From assembly GCA_963742875.1 (NCBI GenBank), contig CAVUNO010000020.1, forward strand, positions 1 to 64,000: a stretch of 64,000 bases of DNA, in the 5' to 3' direction. This document shows positions 55,385-64,000 of this stretch, piece after piece. Below the pieces are notes generated by a model, which saw only the letters and a program-made list of their open reading frames with translations, searched no databases and was not told the DNA's origin. The number at the start of each line of letters is the position of its first letter. Position 1 is the first letter of the stretch. The stretch is from Bog-532 sp963742875 (GTDB lineage: Bacteria > Actinomycetota > Actinomycetes > Streptosporangiales > Streptosporangiaceae). A program made the translations under genes and the position numbers.

Positions 55385-55712
55385 GGAACGGGCAGGCAGG
55401 GGAACCGGCCATCGGGCCAGCGCCCCGCTCAATTCCCGTCAGCTCGTTCCCGGCCGGCCGAATGCGCGACGCTACGAGGAAGGCCGGCCACTCGTCGTCT
55501 TCGTCGTCTTCTTCCTCGGCGTCGTCTTCGTCGTCTTCCTCGGCGTCGTCTTCGTCGTCGTGGTCCGCGCCGACCGGATCGTATGCCCGGTCACGCTGAT
55601 CCGCTCCCACGCCCAGCTCCGCACGCAGCCGGTCAAGGTCTGTTCCGCCGCTGTTGTACTTCAGCTGGCGGGCAACCTTCACCTGCTTGGCCTTGGCTCG
55701 GCCGCGCCCCAT
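55362..55712 (-). CDS. DUF3073 family protein
   Basis: From ATG 55712 the 116-residue product starts with the invariant MGRGRAKAKQVKVARQLKYN and DLDRLRAELGVG of DUF3073, then an Asp/Glu run encoded by GTC/TTC-rich repeats (complement). The function is unknown; the gene follows purM in many actinobacteria. The last 40 residues (after DEW) are not typical and overlap the purM end, so a frameshift near the end is possible. Confidence 0.85.
   Translation of the reverse strand: MGRGRAKAKQVKVARQLKYNSGGTDLDRLRAELGVGADQRDRAYDPVGADHDDEDDAEEDDEDDAEEEDDEDDEWPAFLVASRIRPAGNELTGIERGAGPMAGSPACPFLSLSVCR
55497..55560. repeat. Tandem repeat coding the acidic tail of the DUF3073 protein
   Basis: Units of about 24 bases (CGTCGTCTTCGTCGTCTTCC type) repeat two to three times, with shorter TCGTCGTCT units inside. 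They encode Asp/Glu runs on the minus strand and can expand or contract. Confidence 0.7.
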
Positions 55713-55953
55713 TGGCTCGACCCCCTCGAACGTCCGGAGCCTGGTAAGGCCCCATAATGTCTGCATTGCTGGCTTTCCGCACAACAAACGGACCCGCCTC
55801 ACTCCCCATTAAGAGTTTGGCGCGCACCAGCTTCCGTACAGGTACAACCGTACCCGCTTTGCGGGCCGCATGCGTACGCTGATGAACTCCCCGGGCCGTC
55901 AGGCCCGTCCGCGTCCTTGTCGCGTTCCTGTCCGGAATGTCCTGACCCGCATC

Positions 55954-57055
55954 TCAGCCGCCGAGCCAGATGCCACGGAGCCTTCCGACATCGGACATTC
56001 TCTGCTCCGCGAGCCGGTCCGCCGCGGCCGATGAGGGCACGCCATCGGCTTCCGCGATCTCGAAAATGTGCGTCGTGGTGGCGAATATCTGCTCGGCGCG
56101 CGCCTTGGCCCGTTCGAAGCTGAAACCGGCCCGCTCGTCGGCAACCTGGATGACGCCGCCGGCGTTCACCACGTAGTCCGGCGCGTACAGGATGCCGCGG
56201 TCGGCGAGAATTTTCTCGACCCCCACGTGCGCGAGCTGGTTGTTGGCGCCGCCGCAGATGATGGCGGCGCTCAGCGTGGCGGCCACGTCATCGTCCACGG
56301 CGCCGCCGAGCGCGCACGGCGAGAACACGTCCAGGCCGGCGGCCAGCAGTTCTGCGGTACTGCCCGCGACCTCGACGTCCGGGTGCCGCGCCCGGACGCT
56401 GTTCTGCCGCGGCCTCGCTGACGTCGCAGATCAGCACCTCGGCACCGTCCTCGGCGAGATGGTCGGCCAGCTTATGGCCGACCTTGCCGACGCCCTCGAT
56501 GCCGACCCGGCGGCCGCGCAGGCTGGTTGAGCCCCACACGTGCCCGGCGGCGGCGCGCATGCCCTGGAAGACGCCGAACGCGGTCAGCACGGACGAGTCG
56601 CCGGCGCCGCCGTACGCGGGCGTGCGGCCGGTGACGAAGGAGCACTCCCGCGCGATGATGTCCATGTCCGCGCTGCGGGTGCCGACATCGCAAGCGGTGA
56701 TATAACGCCCGCCGAGGGAGGCGATGAAACGCCCGTAGGCGCGCAGCAGGGCCTCGGTCTTCAGTTCGGCTGGATCGCCGATGATGACGGCTTTCCCGCC
56801 GCCGTGGTCCAGGCCGGCGAGGGCGTTCTTGTAGGCCATGGCGGCCGAGAGCCGCAGCACGTCGGTGAGGGCCTCGTCCTCGCTGCCGTACGGATAGAAG
56901 CGGGTCCCGCCGAGGGCAGGGCCCAGGGCCGTCGAGTAGATCGCAATGATCGCCTTCAGCCCGCTGCGGGTGTCCTGGCAGAAGGCGACCTGCTCATGGC
57001 CGGTCCGTTCGGTGCTGCCCATGCCCTTGTGGGGCGTCGTGAACACATGCGTCAC
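55954..57055 (-). pseudogene. vdh: Leucine/valine dehydrogenase (Glu/Leu/Phe/Val family), frameshifted
   Basis: From ATG 57055 frame 1 has AIYSTALGPALGGTRFYPYG, AYKNALAGLDHGGGKAVIIG (catalytic Lys in AMAYKNA and HGGGKAV), GRYITACDVGTRSADMDIIA and the NAD-binding GIEGVGKVGHKLADHLAEDG. Frame 2 continues DVFSPCALGGAVDD, CGGANNQLAH and DYVVNAGGVIQVADE to 55954. They join if one base is removed from GCGGCAG at about 56406. The enzyme deaminates branched-chain amino acids, feeding the branched-chain dehydrogenase encoded at 43921-47650. Confidence 0.88.
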
Positions 57056-57781
57056 TGTGGTGACTCTTCCGATTCGTGCCCGCGCCCTTCCTCAGCACAG
57101 GATCTGCCCCACAGCTTAGGCGGACGGGCCTCGCGACCATGGGGATGTCGTTATCGGGCGGCCCGGCCGGGCGAAGGGCCCGCTAGGCCAATTACGGGCT
57201 TGCCATTTCGGCAATCGCGCGGGCGGATCCGCTGGGCCCTAACTCCGCCTCCGGTCACCGGCGTCGGCCGGGATCCGCTTTCGTGCCTGGGCCGATTACA
57301 GTTCGTACTCGCGCTCGTCGACGATATCGGCGACTGACTGTAGTCATTCGGCAGATCCCACCTTGTGCCGGCCGACTGTGCTTGTCTGCTTACGGCCTGC
57401 CGTCGACCGTTGCCGGTTTGTGACGGATGCGTGAACTAGTGTCACTATATGCTGTCAACCGGAAGGCTGCTATGACCGTCTCATGATGAGTTGGCCGCGT
57501 CTGCCGCGCTCGGGTACCTGGCGGCTTCCGGTCGCAGTATTTCCGAATCTGCCATGATGCAACTCTAAGTATCGCTACACTTACGCTCAGTGACAGCGGC
57601 CCGGCGGCTTGCAGAAGCACGAGATAAAAACTTTGCGCCGGGTGGTCGACTTGTCACCCCTGGTGATGGCAATATGGTCTCTGTACACCATATGGGACAT
57701 CAACGACAGGCTCCCGTTTGGAGCACCGCGCAAGGAACGAACGCAGGATCGCAAGTTTCGGTCCAGGAGGAGAGGCCGCAA
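57056..57781. other. Long intergenic region upstream of bldC
   Basis: These 726 bases separate the divergent dehydrogenase and bldC genes. I find no supported gene. Short AT-rich patches (near 57440, 57540 and 57625) are likely promoter areas. A near-palindrome GTACACCATATGGGAC lies at 57682-57697. Confidence 0.4.
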
Positions 57782-57985
57782 ATGGCTGCACGTACACCCG
57801 AGGCAGAGCCGCTGCTGACACCGGCCGAGGTCGCAACGATGTTCCGCGTCGACCCGAAGACCGTCACGCGGTGGGCCAAGGCAGGAAAGCTGACGTCCAT
57901 CCGCACGCTCGGCGGGCACCGCCGGTACCGGGAGACCGAAGTCCGCGCACTGCTCGCTGGCATTCCGCAGCAGCGTTCAGAATGA
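57782..57985 (+). CDS. bldC: BldC developmental regulator
   Basis: The 67-residue protein is a single MerR-like winged HTH: LLTPAEVATMFRVDPKTVTR, WAKAGKLTSIRTLGGHRRYR, then ETEVRALLAG. This is BldC, which binds direct repeats cooperatively and represses development in streptomycetes. The ATG has AGGAGGAGAGG upstream. Location after purM, DUF3073 and an amino-acid dehydrogenase gene matches streptomycetes. Confidence 0.95.
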   Translation: MAARTPEAEPLLTPAEVATMFRVDPKTVTRWAKAGKLTSIRTLGGHRRYRETEVRALLAGIPQQRSE

Positions 57986-58384
57986 GGTCTGCCGCACTCG
58001 CGTGCCCAAGCCATGCGCCAGGGGGGCAGCTATCTGCCGGTGCACCGCGCGCGCGGCGGCAGTCTTCCAACCAGTAGGGGGGTCGGCCCCGGTGGACAAA
58101 GTGCCACTTCGGGCCGTGTTTCACCAGCAGTCGAATAGGCGCCGCGCCTCGCGGACGCATACTGCCGGGGCCGATCCAGCTCAGCACACCAAGGCAGACC
58201 GAGGCAGACGACTGCCTCCCGGCAGTTACAGTAAGTATTGTTCGATAATTATTCGTAATCATACCTGCTGAACAGCGGTATTCGACATACTGGTTCGCGT
58301 TCAGACGAGCGGACGCACGTATGGTCGGCCGGTCTCGGCTGGGGGACGTGGCATTGCGCTGCGTTCATGGGGAGGGATCGCACG
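57986..58384. other. Intergenic region without a recognisable gene
   Basis: The stretch near 58225-58300 is AT-rich (AGTAAGTATTGTTCGATAAT) and may hold a promoter for the following gene. Nothing else is visible. Confidence 0.4.
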
Positions 58385-59017
58385 ATGCGTGATCCGGAGT
58401 TGGCCGCGCGTGCCGGTTACGCCGCGGCGCGGCTGGAAAAGGCATGGGAGCGCTGGCGAGCACTGCACGGGCTCGGGGGGCCTTCGGACCCACTGGTCAG
58501 TTACGTGGGGTACTCGCACAAGGAGCCGATGGGCCAGCCTCGCGTGGTCATCGGCGTGGACGCCGCGGAGGCCGAGTACTTCGCCGGTTTCCTGGAGAGT
58601 CATGAATGCGTCAGCGTCGCGCAAACGGAACCGCGGCCGGTTAACGGCGTTGCTCACCGGCCGGTCAACGCGTCCGCGCCGGCGCCCCGCGACGTGCCGT
58701 CCGAGCCAATGGTCCAGATGGCGGACATCACGGATCCGGCTGCGCTGACCGGGGCGTCCAGCGCAGCCCGGGCGGCCCATGCCGAGGGCGCGGTGCTGAC
58801 CGGCCCAGGACCATCGCCCGGTCCCGCGACCAGGGTCTTTCACCAGGCTGCAACGGCTCAGGGGCATCCGCATGACGCGCACGACCCGCTGGCCGCCGAG
58901 CTCGCAGGATGGGCGTCGGGTGAGCTGCCGGGGCAGGCGACGGAGCAGCTGGCCACCTGGGCGGCGGCCGGATCGGGCCCCTCCCGGGCCTTGGATCGCC
59001 CGCACAGCGCGCGTTAG
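58385..59017 (+). CDS. Hypothetical actinobacterial protein
   Basis: The 210-residue product from ATG 58385 (GGGGAGGG upstream) has a folded N terminus (LAARAGYAAARLEKAWERWR, SYVGYSHKEPMGQPRVVIGV, AAEAEYFAGFLESHECVS) and a Pro/Ala-rich remainder with a last helix (DPLAAELAGWASGELPGQAT). I do not recognise a domain. The N-terminal part looks conserved-type and the gene start is well supported. Confidence 0.65.
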   Translation: MRDPELAARAGYAAARLEKAWERWRALHGLGGPSDPLVSYVGYSHKEPMGQPRVVIGVDAAEAEYFAGFLESHECVSVAQTEPRPVNGVAHRPVNASAPAPRDVPSEPMVQMADITDPAALTGASSAARAAHAEGAVLTGPGPSPGPATRVFHQAATAQGHPHDAHDPLAAELAGWASGELPGQATEQLATWAAAGSGPSRALDRPHSAR

Positions 59018-59227
59018 CGATTCCAGCTTCAGGCATTTAGAGGTTTCCCAGCTTTGTCCCAGCTTGGTGTCAGGTACGGAGGCCAGGCTGATCAGCAGAG
59101 GGTAAGCCCTCTTCTCCAAGACGTCTGGGCCCGGCACGGCCAGGCCCCGGGCCGGGCCCAGACACCAGGGATGCGGAACGCACGCACGCTCTTGCTCTCC
59201 CCGCGGTATGGCCTCGTTCCGGTGTGG

Positions 59228-59644
59228 CTACGGCACCGCCGTGGTCGTCGGTGGCGTGAGATCCGTCGTGCAGTACATGCACTTGCGGGCCGCGATCGGG
59301 ATCTTGCCGAGGCACTCGGGGCATTCGCGCTCGGTCGCTGCCTCCCTGCGGCTCATTATGTCCAGTAGCTTGCCGACCGGCGTCACGACCAGGTAGTAGA
59401 CGACCACGGCGATGACCGCGAACGAGATGAGCGCGTTGATGAAGTCGCCGTAGCTGAACTTGCTGTGGTTGATCGTGAAGGTCAGGGTCTCGAAATTGGG
59501 CTGGCCGCCGATGGCGGCGATGAGCGGCGTGATGATGTCTTTGACCAGGGCGGTCACCACGGCGGCGAAGGCGGTGCCGATGACCACCGCTACCGCGAGG
59601 TCGACGAGGTTGCCCCGTAGCAGAAACCTCCGGAATCCGCTCAC
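59228..59644 (-). CDS. mscL: Large-conductance mechanosensitive channel with a zinc-ribbon tail
   Basis: The 138-residue protein has the MscL signature FRRFLLRGNLVDLAVAVVIG, TM1, a loop (NFETLTFTINHSKFSYGDFI), TM2 (NALISFAVIAVVVYYLVVTP) and a C terminus with CPECLGKIPIAARKCMYC. MscL opens under membrane tension to release solutes on osmotic downshock. The four Cys suggest a zinc ribbon instead of the usual short helical bundle; this is known in other MscL proteins. Confidence 0.95.
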   Translation of the reverse strand: MSGFRRFLLRGNLVDLAVAVVIGTAFAAVVTALVKDIITPLIAAIGGQPNFETLTFTINHSKFSYGDFINALISFAVIAVVVYYLVVTPVGKLLDIMSRREAATERECPECLGKIPIAARKCMYCTTDLTPPTTTAVP

Positions 59645-59727
59645 GCGGGTCCCCTTTCGCTCAGCTCAACATTCTCAGGCTTTCGCCGCGCCAGTGCGGC
59701 CGCGATGCGCCGGTGCCTCATGGTGTG

Positions 59728-60165
59728 CTAGCCGGGCAGGACCTGCGGCTGGGGCTCCCTCGTGGCGAAAGACAGGCGCCATTCCTCATCGGCCTGCCCG
59801 TCGATCTCCAGCACCCAGGTGAACCGGGCATCTTGAGGGAGCTGGAGAACCGTGTTGAAGGCGATCGGCACGTTGATCTCGGACCCCGGGGTCAGCCCCG
59901 CGGGACGTCCCGCCTCGAACTGGCCGCCGGCCCGGATTTCCTGGCCTCCGCCGGGTCCCGGTTGGCTGACCGGTGTTCCGTCTTCGTCGAGCAGTCGCAG
60001 CGTGAAGGCGATCTTCTTGTTCGTGTGCTGCCACGGGATGTGGAAGAGCACCGCCACCCCGCAGGCCACCGGGCCTGGACCGCAGACGGACCAGCCGCCG
60101 CCCGAGATGAACAACTTGCCCTCGGCCACCTGAGCGTGGTCGGCGAGCATCATCGTGACCCTCAT
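59728..60165 (-). CDS. DUF6941 family protein
   Basis: The 145-residue protein (MMLADHAQVAEGKLFISGGG, HIPWQHTNKKIAFTLRLLDE, DGTPV, EINVPIAFNTVLQLPQDARF, TWVLEIDGQADEEWRLSFAT) is an all-beta family of unknown function. The start MRVTMMLADHAQ fits the family. Confidence 0.8.
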   Translation of the reverse strand: MRVTMMLADHAQVAEGKLFISGGGWSVCGPGPVACGVAVLFHIPWQHTNKKIAFTLRLLDEDGTPVSQPGPGGGQEIRAGGQFEAGRPAGLTPGSEINVPIAFNTVLQLPQDARFTWVLEIDGQADEEWRLSFATREPQPQVLPG

Positions 60166-60377
60166 GGATCAGAACCGCCTAAGGTGAGAAGGCCGCAGAC
60201 GATCATGGAAACGTTACCTGGCACTACCCTAGACGGGACACGGCCCGGAAAAGCCCAGGTGATGCTGATATTGGCGTGACCGGGGCGGTGGCGGGAGGAT
60301 CGGTGGCCGCGCCCGGGCCTACCAGCGGTGCCACGGGGCTGCGCGGCCTCTGACGTCATCCGGCGCCCGCGGGCTGC

Positions 60378-61331
60378 TCACCGCGGCCAGGTGGCCCCGG
60401 AGGATGACTTCTTGCGCAGGTCGTCGCGGATCTCGTGGCCTAGTCGGCGCGTCTCCCGGCGGTTGACCATCGCGCCAATGGCGGCCCCGCTCAGCAGCGG
60501 ACCGAGCGAGAGGGCGCTCCGGCCCGCCCGGAAGGCGAGACGGCGCTGCAGCCGGCGTCCGAGCGGGGATCCCATGGCGAGCACCACCCCGCCGGGCGTC
60601 AGCGCGACACCGCGGCGGTGAGCCCACGCCCCCACGTAGGCGGTCATCCGGCTGGACAGGTCGCCCGGCGGCCGCGCGCCGTAGACCTCGTGGAGTTCGG
60701 CGATGAGCTTGATCTCGATACCGACGAGCGTCAGCGTCTCCGTGACGACCTCGGCCGGGAACGCGGGCGCGACCGGCAGGACGGACCAGACGCCGACCGT
60801 GGCGCCGATGGCCGCCGACGCGCGTGACGCGCCCTCGATGAGCGCAGTGGCGAGCTCGTCCGGGGATTTGCCGGGAAACTGGGTCCGCAGGGTGGCCAGG
60901 TCCCGGACGGGCAGGCGCGGGGCGAGCGCGAGCACCTCGCTGGCCAGCCAGCGGGTACCCGCCTGGACGCCGCGCCCGGCCAGCCGGGTACCGCGCCCGG
61001 CGACGCTCCTTCCACGCTGCGAAATGCTCCTTCCGTGCTCGGTGATGCTGGTTCCGCGCTTGACGGCGTCCGGCCGCTGGCGGGCGGCGCTCGCCCCACG
61101 GCGGGTGACGCTCGCGCCGCCCCGCGCGACCCGGGCCAGGGCCGACCGGGCGACCTCGGTCACGGGCCGGCCCTGCGAGGGCCGCTCGGCTGATTCGCTC
61201 ACCTCACCGACGATCTCGGCAACGCTGTCCACATCAGGGACGCCGGTCCCTTGGGTATCCCCTGGGAGATTGGTGGCTTCCTCGGAGTTCTCGCGGCGGT
61301 CGCGGCCGGTAGCATCCATGCTCAACCCCAT
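60378..61331 (-). CDS. Hypothetical membrane-associated protein with Arg-Gly repeats
   Basis: From ATG 61331 (GGGGAGG nine bases upstream) the product has about 317 residues. Residues about 65-125 repeat a basic pattern (RRGASAARQR, KRGTSITEHG, RSISQRGRSV, GRGTRLAGRG). A hydrophobic domain follows (about 125-260) with ALIEGASRASAAIGATVGVW, PAFPAEVVTETLTLVGIEIK LIAELHEVYG and LSLGPLLSGAAIGAMVNRRE. It may be EcsC-like; I do not assign a function. It ends near recQ and is transcribed with it. Confidence 0.65.
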   Translation of the reverse strand: MGLSMDATGRDRRENSEEATNLPGDTQGTGVPDVDSVAEIVGEVSESAERPSQGRPVTEVARSALARVARGGASVTRRGASAARQRPDAVKRGTSITEHGRSISQRGRSVAGRGTRLAGRGVQAGTRWLASEVLALAPRLPVRDLATLRTQFPGKSPDELATALIEGASRASAAIGATVGVWSVLPVAPAFPAEVVTETLTLVGIEIKLIAELHEVYGARPPGDLSSRMTAYVGAWAHRRGVALTPGGVVLAMGSPLGRRLQRRLAFRAGRSALSLGPLLSGAAIGAMVNRRETRRLGHEIRDDLRKKSSSGATWPR

Positions 61332-61372
61332 ACCCGCTAACCTCCCCATCGCACACGAGGCGCACACCAAGA

Positions 61373-62974
61373 TCATGTGCCGTTAGCGCCGGCTGGGGTG
61401 AGAATGTGGCCGTCCACGACAGCCTCGGTGAGAAGTTCCTTGTACCCGGCCTCGTCGAAGAACACGGTGAGGCGCTCGCCGTCCTCGGAGATGACCACGC
61501 CGCGCCCCCACTCCTGGTGCTCGACCCGCATGCCCATTGCGAACGCGCCGTGGTCGCGTGCGGCGGGGGTGGACAGCCCGGCGTCACAGTTGTCGCATCG
61601 CCCGCACGGGTCCAGGGCGCCCTGGCCGAAGTACCTCAGCAGGAAACGCCGCCGGCAATCGGTCAGCTCCGCGTACCGGCGCATCATCTCTACCCGGGAC
61701 CGCTCGACGGAGCGGTTGTGCGCCGCGATCTCGATCGCCTTCGCGGCAGCCTCGGCCGGTGGTGGTGCGCCGCCGACCGGCTCGATGACGTCCTGCAGCC
61801 GGACGGCCCCGGCCGCCTCGAGCAGATTGACCAGACCGGTGAGGCGGCGTTCGGACAGACCGGACCGCTCGGCCAGGTCACGCACCGAGATCGGGGTCCG
61901 GGTGACGGCCGCCACCTCGGCGAGCAGCTTCTCCTCCGGCAGGCCGCCGGTGAAGAACCGCCGGATGCCGACGTCTTCGGGCCGGTAGAAGCAGACCGCC
62001 GTGGCCGCCTTCCCGTCCCGCCCGGCTCGGCCGATTTCCTGGTAGTACTCATCCAGGGAGCCCGGCACCGAGGCGTGCACGACGAAGCGGACGTCGGGCC
62101 GATCGATGCCCATGCCGAACGCGCTGGTGGCCACGATCGTCTCGCCGCCCATGAAGACGCGCTGGGTCTCCTCCCGCTCCGCCCGGCTGAGCCCCGCGTG
62201 ATAGGGCCGGACGCCGAGCCGTTCCGCGTACTTTTCGGTCTCCTCGCGGGTGGCGGCGTAGATGATGCCGGTGCCGCTGAACTCCCGTGCCGCCTTCTGG
62301 ACCGCCGCATCCTTGGGGCCGGCCTCGTGGAAGGCGCGCACCGACAGGTGGATCTCCGGCCGGTCGAACCCGCGGATCACCTGGGCCGGGGCCCGCAGGC
62401 CCAGCCGCCGGACGATCTCCTCACGGACCGGCGGGGCGGCGGTGGCGGTGAGCGCCGCGACCACCGGGCGGCGAGCGATCGAGCCGATCACGTCGCCGAT
62501 CCGCAGGTAGTCCGGACGGAAGTCATGGCCCCAGGCGCTCACGCAGTGCGCCTCGTCCACCGCCAGCAGGTGCGGCGGTGCCGCACTGAGCACCTCGCGC
62601 ACGTCCTCGCGGGCGAGTTGTTCGGGCGCCAGGAAGACGAAGCCGGCCGTACCGGTGCGGAGCAGGTCGTAGGCCGCCGTGCGGCGGCTTTCCGGCGCCG
62701 CGGCGTTCACGGTGAGGGCGGTCAGGCCGTGCGCGCGCAGATGCTCGGCCTGGTCCTGCTGGAGCGACAGCAGCGGTGACACGACGACGGCCGGGCCGCC
62801 GAGCGCGATCCCGGCGAGCTGGTAGATCGCCGACTTGCCCGCACCGCTCGGCATGACGGCCAGACAATCACGCCCCGTGGCCAGCGCCGTAGCCGCCTGG
62901 TGCTGTCCGGGCCGCAGGGTGGTGTAGCCGAAAGCATCGGCGGCGATCTGCCTAAGATCGGGTGGGACGGACGT
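61373..62974 (-). CDS. recQ: ATP-dependent DNA helicase RecQ, start codon ACG
   Basis: The helicase has motif 0 (FGYTTLRPGQHQAATALATG), Walker A MPSGAGKSAIYQLAG, DEAH box VDEAHCVSAWGHDFRPDYLR, motif III ALTATAAPPVREEIVRRLGL, motif V/VI ATSAFGMGIDRPDVRFVVHA and QEIGRAGRDGKA, a zinc-binding region (CRRRFLLRYFG ... CGRCDNC) and a C-terminal domain. The first ordinary start (ATG 62854) falls in Walker A and would remove motif 0. The frame is coding-like back to an ACG at 62972-62974 with AGGAG 7 bases upstream, so ATG probably changed to ACG (or it is used as such). Length from there is 533 residues. Confidence 0.9.
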   Translation of the reverse strand, partial: TSVPPDLRQIAADAFGYTTLRPGQHQAATALATGRDCLAVMPSGAGKSAIYQLAGIALGGPAVVVSPLLSLQQDQAEHLRAHGLTALTVNAAAPESRRTAAYDLLRTGTAGFVFLAPEQLAREDVREVLSAAPPHLLAVDEAHCVSAWGHDFRPDYLRIGDVIGSIARRPVVAALTATAAPPVREEIVRRLGLRAPAQVIRGFDRPEIHLSVRAFHEAGPKDAAVQKAAREFSGTGIIYAATREETEKYAERLGVRPYHAGLSRAEREETQRVFMGGETIVATSAFGMGIDRPDVRFVVHASVPGSLDEYYQEIGRAGRDGKAATAVCFYRPEDVGIRRFFTGGLPEEKLLAEVAAVTRTPISVRDLAERSGLSERRLTGLVNLLEAAGAVRLQDVIEPVGGAPPPAEAAAKAIEIAAHNRSVERSRVEMMRRYAELTDCRRRFLLRYFGQGALDPCGRCDNCDAGLSTPAARDHGAFAMGMRVEHQEWGRGVVISEDGERLTVFFDEAGYKELLTEAVVDGHILTPAGANGT

Positions 62975-63319
62975 GGCAGGGCTCCTGACCGTGAACCGGC
63001 GCCAGCGCGCGACGTCACCCCGGTGCCGGTGCTGAACATCTTTCCGTCTGACGCGAAATCACACGTTATCGGGCGTTGCTCCCGGCCGGACCGGGACCGG
63101 ACCCGCTCCCGGCACGAAAGAATCGGTGGCTGGTGAACTCGCGCACAGGTCCGTTCGGGCTGATAAACACGTTGATAGCGATGCCGAACAGACGTGGCGG
63201 GGGCCCGCGCGCCCGGGTCCCGGCGGTACGGGCCGCGAGGAGTGCCGCGGCAAGTGCCGGGAAGGGTAGTGTCGCTGTTCGCCTCGCGGTGTCCGGATTG
63301 GAGCAATGGCGGCGATCAT
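62975..63319. other. Intergenic region without a recognisable gene
   Basis: This lies between the divergent recQ and dehydrogenase genes. The recQ ribosome site AGGAG is at 62982-62986 (complement). No other feature stands out. Confidence 0.4.
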
Positions 63320-64000
63320 GTGAGCGGACTGTTTGATCTGACCGGGAAGACGGCGGTCGTCACGGGCGGCTCGCGCGGTATTGGCCTGATGATCGCGCGC
63401 GGCCTCGTGCAGGCGGGGGCGTCGGTCGCCCTCTCGTCGCGCAAGGCCGAGGCCTGCGATGAGGCCGCCGCCGAACTGCGCGAGTACGCCGCACCCGCGC
63501 AGCACGGACAGCACGGACAGCAGATCTGGGCGATCCCCGCCGACCTGTCCCGTGAAGACGGGTGCCAGCGGCTGGCCAGCGAGGTCGCCGGGCACACCGC
63601 CGCGCTGCACGTGCTGGTCAACAACGCCGGCGCCAGCTGGGGCGCGCCGCTGCTGGAATTCCCGGCGTCCGGGTGGGACAAGGTGCTGGACCTGGACCTG
63701 AAGTCGCCGTTCTTCCTGACCAGGGCCTTCCTCCCGCTGCTGGGCGAGGCCGCGTCCGCCGACGACCCGGCCCGGGTCATCAACATCGGCTCGATCGACG
63801 GCCTGCGCGTCCCCTTCGTGCCGAACTACTCCTACGCCGCGGCCAAGGCCGGGCTGCACCACCTGACCCGCGTGCTCGCCATCGAACTCGGCCCGCAGCA
63901 CATCACCGTGAACGCGGTCGCCCCGGGGCCGTTCGAGTCCAAGATGATGGCCCAGACCCTGCGTGAGCACGGGGACGAGATCGCCGCCCGCGCGCCGCTC
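63320..64000 (+). CDS. Short-chain dehydrogenase/reductase, runs off the window
   Basis: From GTG 63320 (SGLFDLTGKTAVVTGGSRGI) 227 codons are visible. NAD(P)-binding TGGSRGIG, VLVNNAG, catalytic Ser in INIGSIDGLRVPF and YAAAK in NYSYAAAKAGLHHL, then NAVAPGPFESKMM are present. Classical SDRs of about 255 residues; the substrate is not evident. A His/Gln-rich insertion (AQHGQHGQQ) near residue 60 is unusual. The C terminus lies beyond 64000. Confidence 0.92.
   Translation, partial: MSGLFDLTGKTAVVTGGSRGIGLMIARGLVQAGASVALSSRKAEACDEAAAELREYAAPAQHGQHGQQIWAIPADLSREDGCQRLASEVAGHTAALHVLVNNAGASWGAPLLEFPASGWDKVLDLDLKSPFFLTRAFLPLLGEAASADDPARVINIGSIDGLRVPFVPNYSYAAAKAGLHHLTRVLAIELGPQHITVNAVAPGPFESKMMAQTLREHGDEIAARAPL

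Noticed and set aside
55497..55560. Tandem short repeats as a possible CRISPR array
   Set aside because: Units are contiguous, in frame, and encode an acidic run; there are no spacers and no cas genes.
1..64000. Biosynthetic gene cluster, CRISPR-Cas, restriction or phage-defence island
   Set aside because: No PKS/NRPS, cas, restriction-modification or known defence genes were recognised; intron RTs have splicing-type domains with ribozyme domains V/VI rather than retron or DGR layouts.

Overview
The window is high-GC DNA from a filamentous-type actinomycete. The evidence is a BldC protein (57782-57985), a DUF3073 protein, a PPi-type phosphofructokinase, an LCP cell-wall ligase, many GTG starts, and the gene order purS ... 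purQ-purL ... purF-purM, DUF3073, valine/leucine dehydrogenase, bldC that streptomycetes and relatives share. The order or genus cannot be resolved from the sequence.

Left half (1 to about 33,900): a mobile-element graveyard. After a frameshifted membrane protein and an intact phoU-like gene come remnants of IS256 and ISAzo13-type elements, an intact IS110 transposase, and an IS4-type transposase cut by a group II intron (intron 1, from 6385). The reverse transcriptase (RT) gene of intron 1 was itself hit three times: by a second, intact group II intron (7563-9509), by a three-gene large-serine-recombinase element (9610-12770), and by a DDE insertion sequence with 14-bp terminal repeats and a GGTCC duplication (13390-15629). 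Removing the three insertions restores a single 505-codon RT frame. To the right lie tails of three more group II introns (16045-16317, 16318-16960, 18011-18314), a DUF1003 protein, an ISL3 transposase and an aquaporin. A broken tyrosine integrase, a transposase split by a 2.56-kb antisense group II intron (22864-28256) that is itself split by an IS21 element (25196-28019), and the 3' part of a tRNA-Gly(CCC) gene (28713-28761) look like the remains of an element once integrated in that tRNA. An ISAs1 element (29351-31013, 10-bp target duplication) interrupts a PLP-dependent deaminase/desulfhydrase gene.

Right half (about 32,200 to 64,000): mostly ordinary chromosome. It holds phosphofructokinase, a response regulator beside a broken KaiC-like gene, YnfA, release factor 3, a CbiX-like protein, an LCP protein, acyl-CoA dehydrogenase, a Dabb protein, a rhomboid protease, and a 2-oxoacid dehydrogenase operon (E1 alpha, E1 beta, E2). 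These are followed by the purine genes (purS, purQ, purL, purF, purM), DUF3073, the amino-acid dehydrogenase, bldC, mscL, recQ and the start of a short-chain dehydrogenase.

A striking property is the number of single-base frameshifts, including in purL, purF, the E2 gene and the amino-acid dehydrogenase, often as one extra base in a short homopolymer. This suggests either uncorrected sequencing errors or real gene decay; reading frames in this window should be checked before functional conclusions are drawn.
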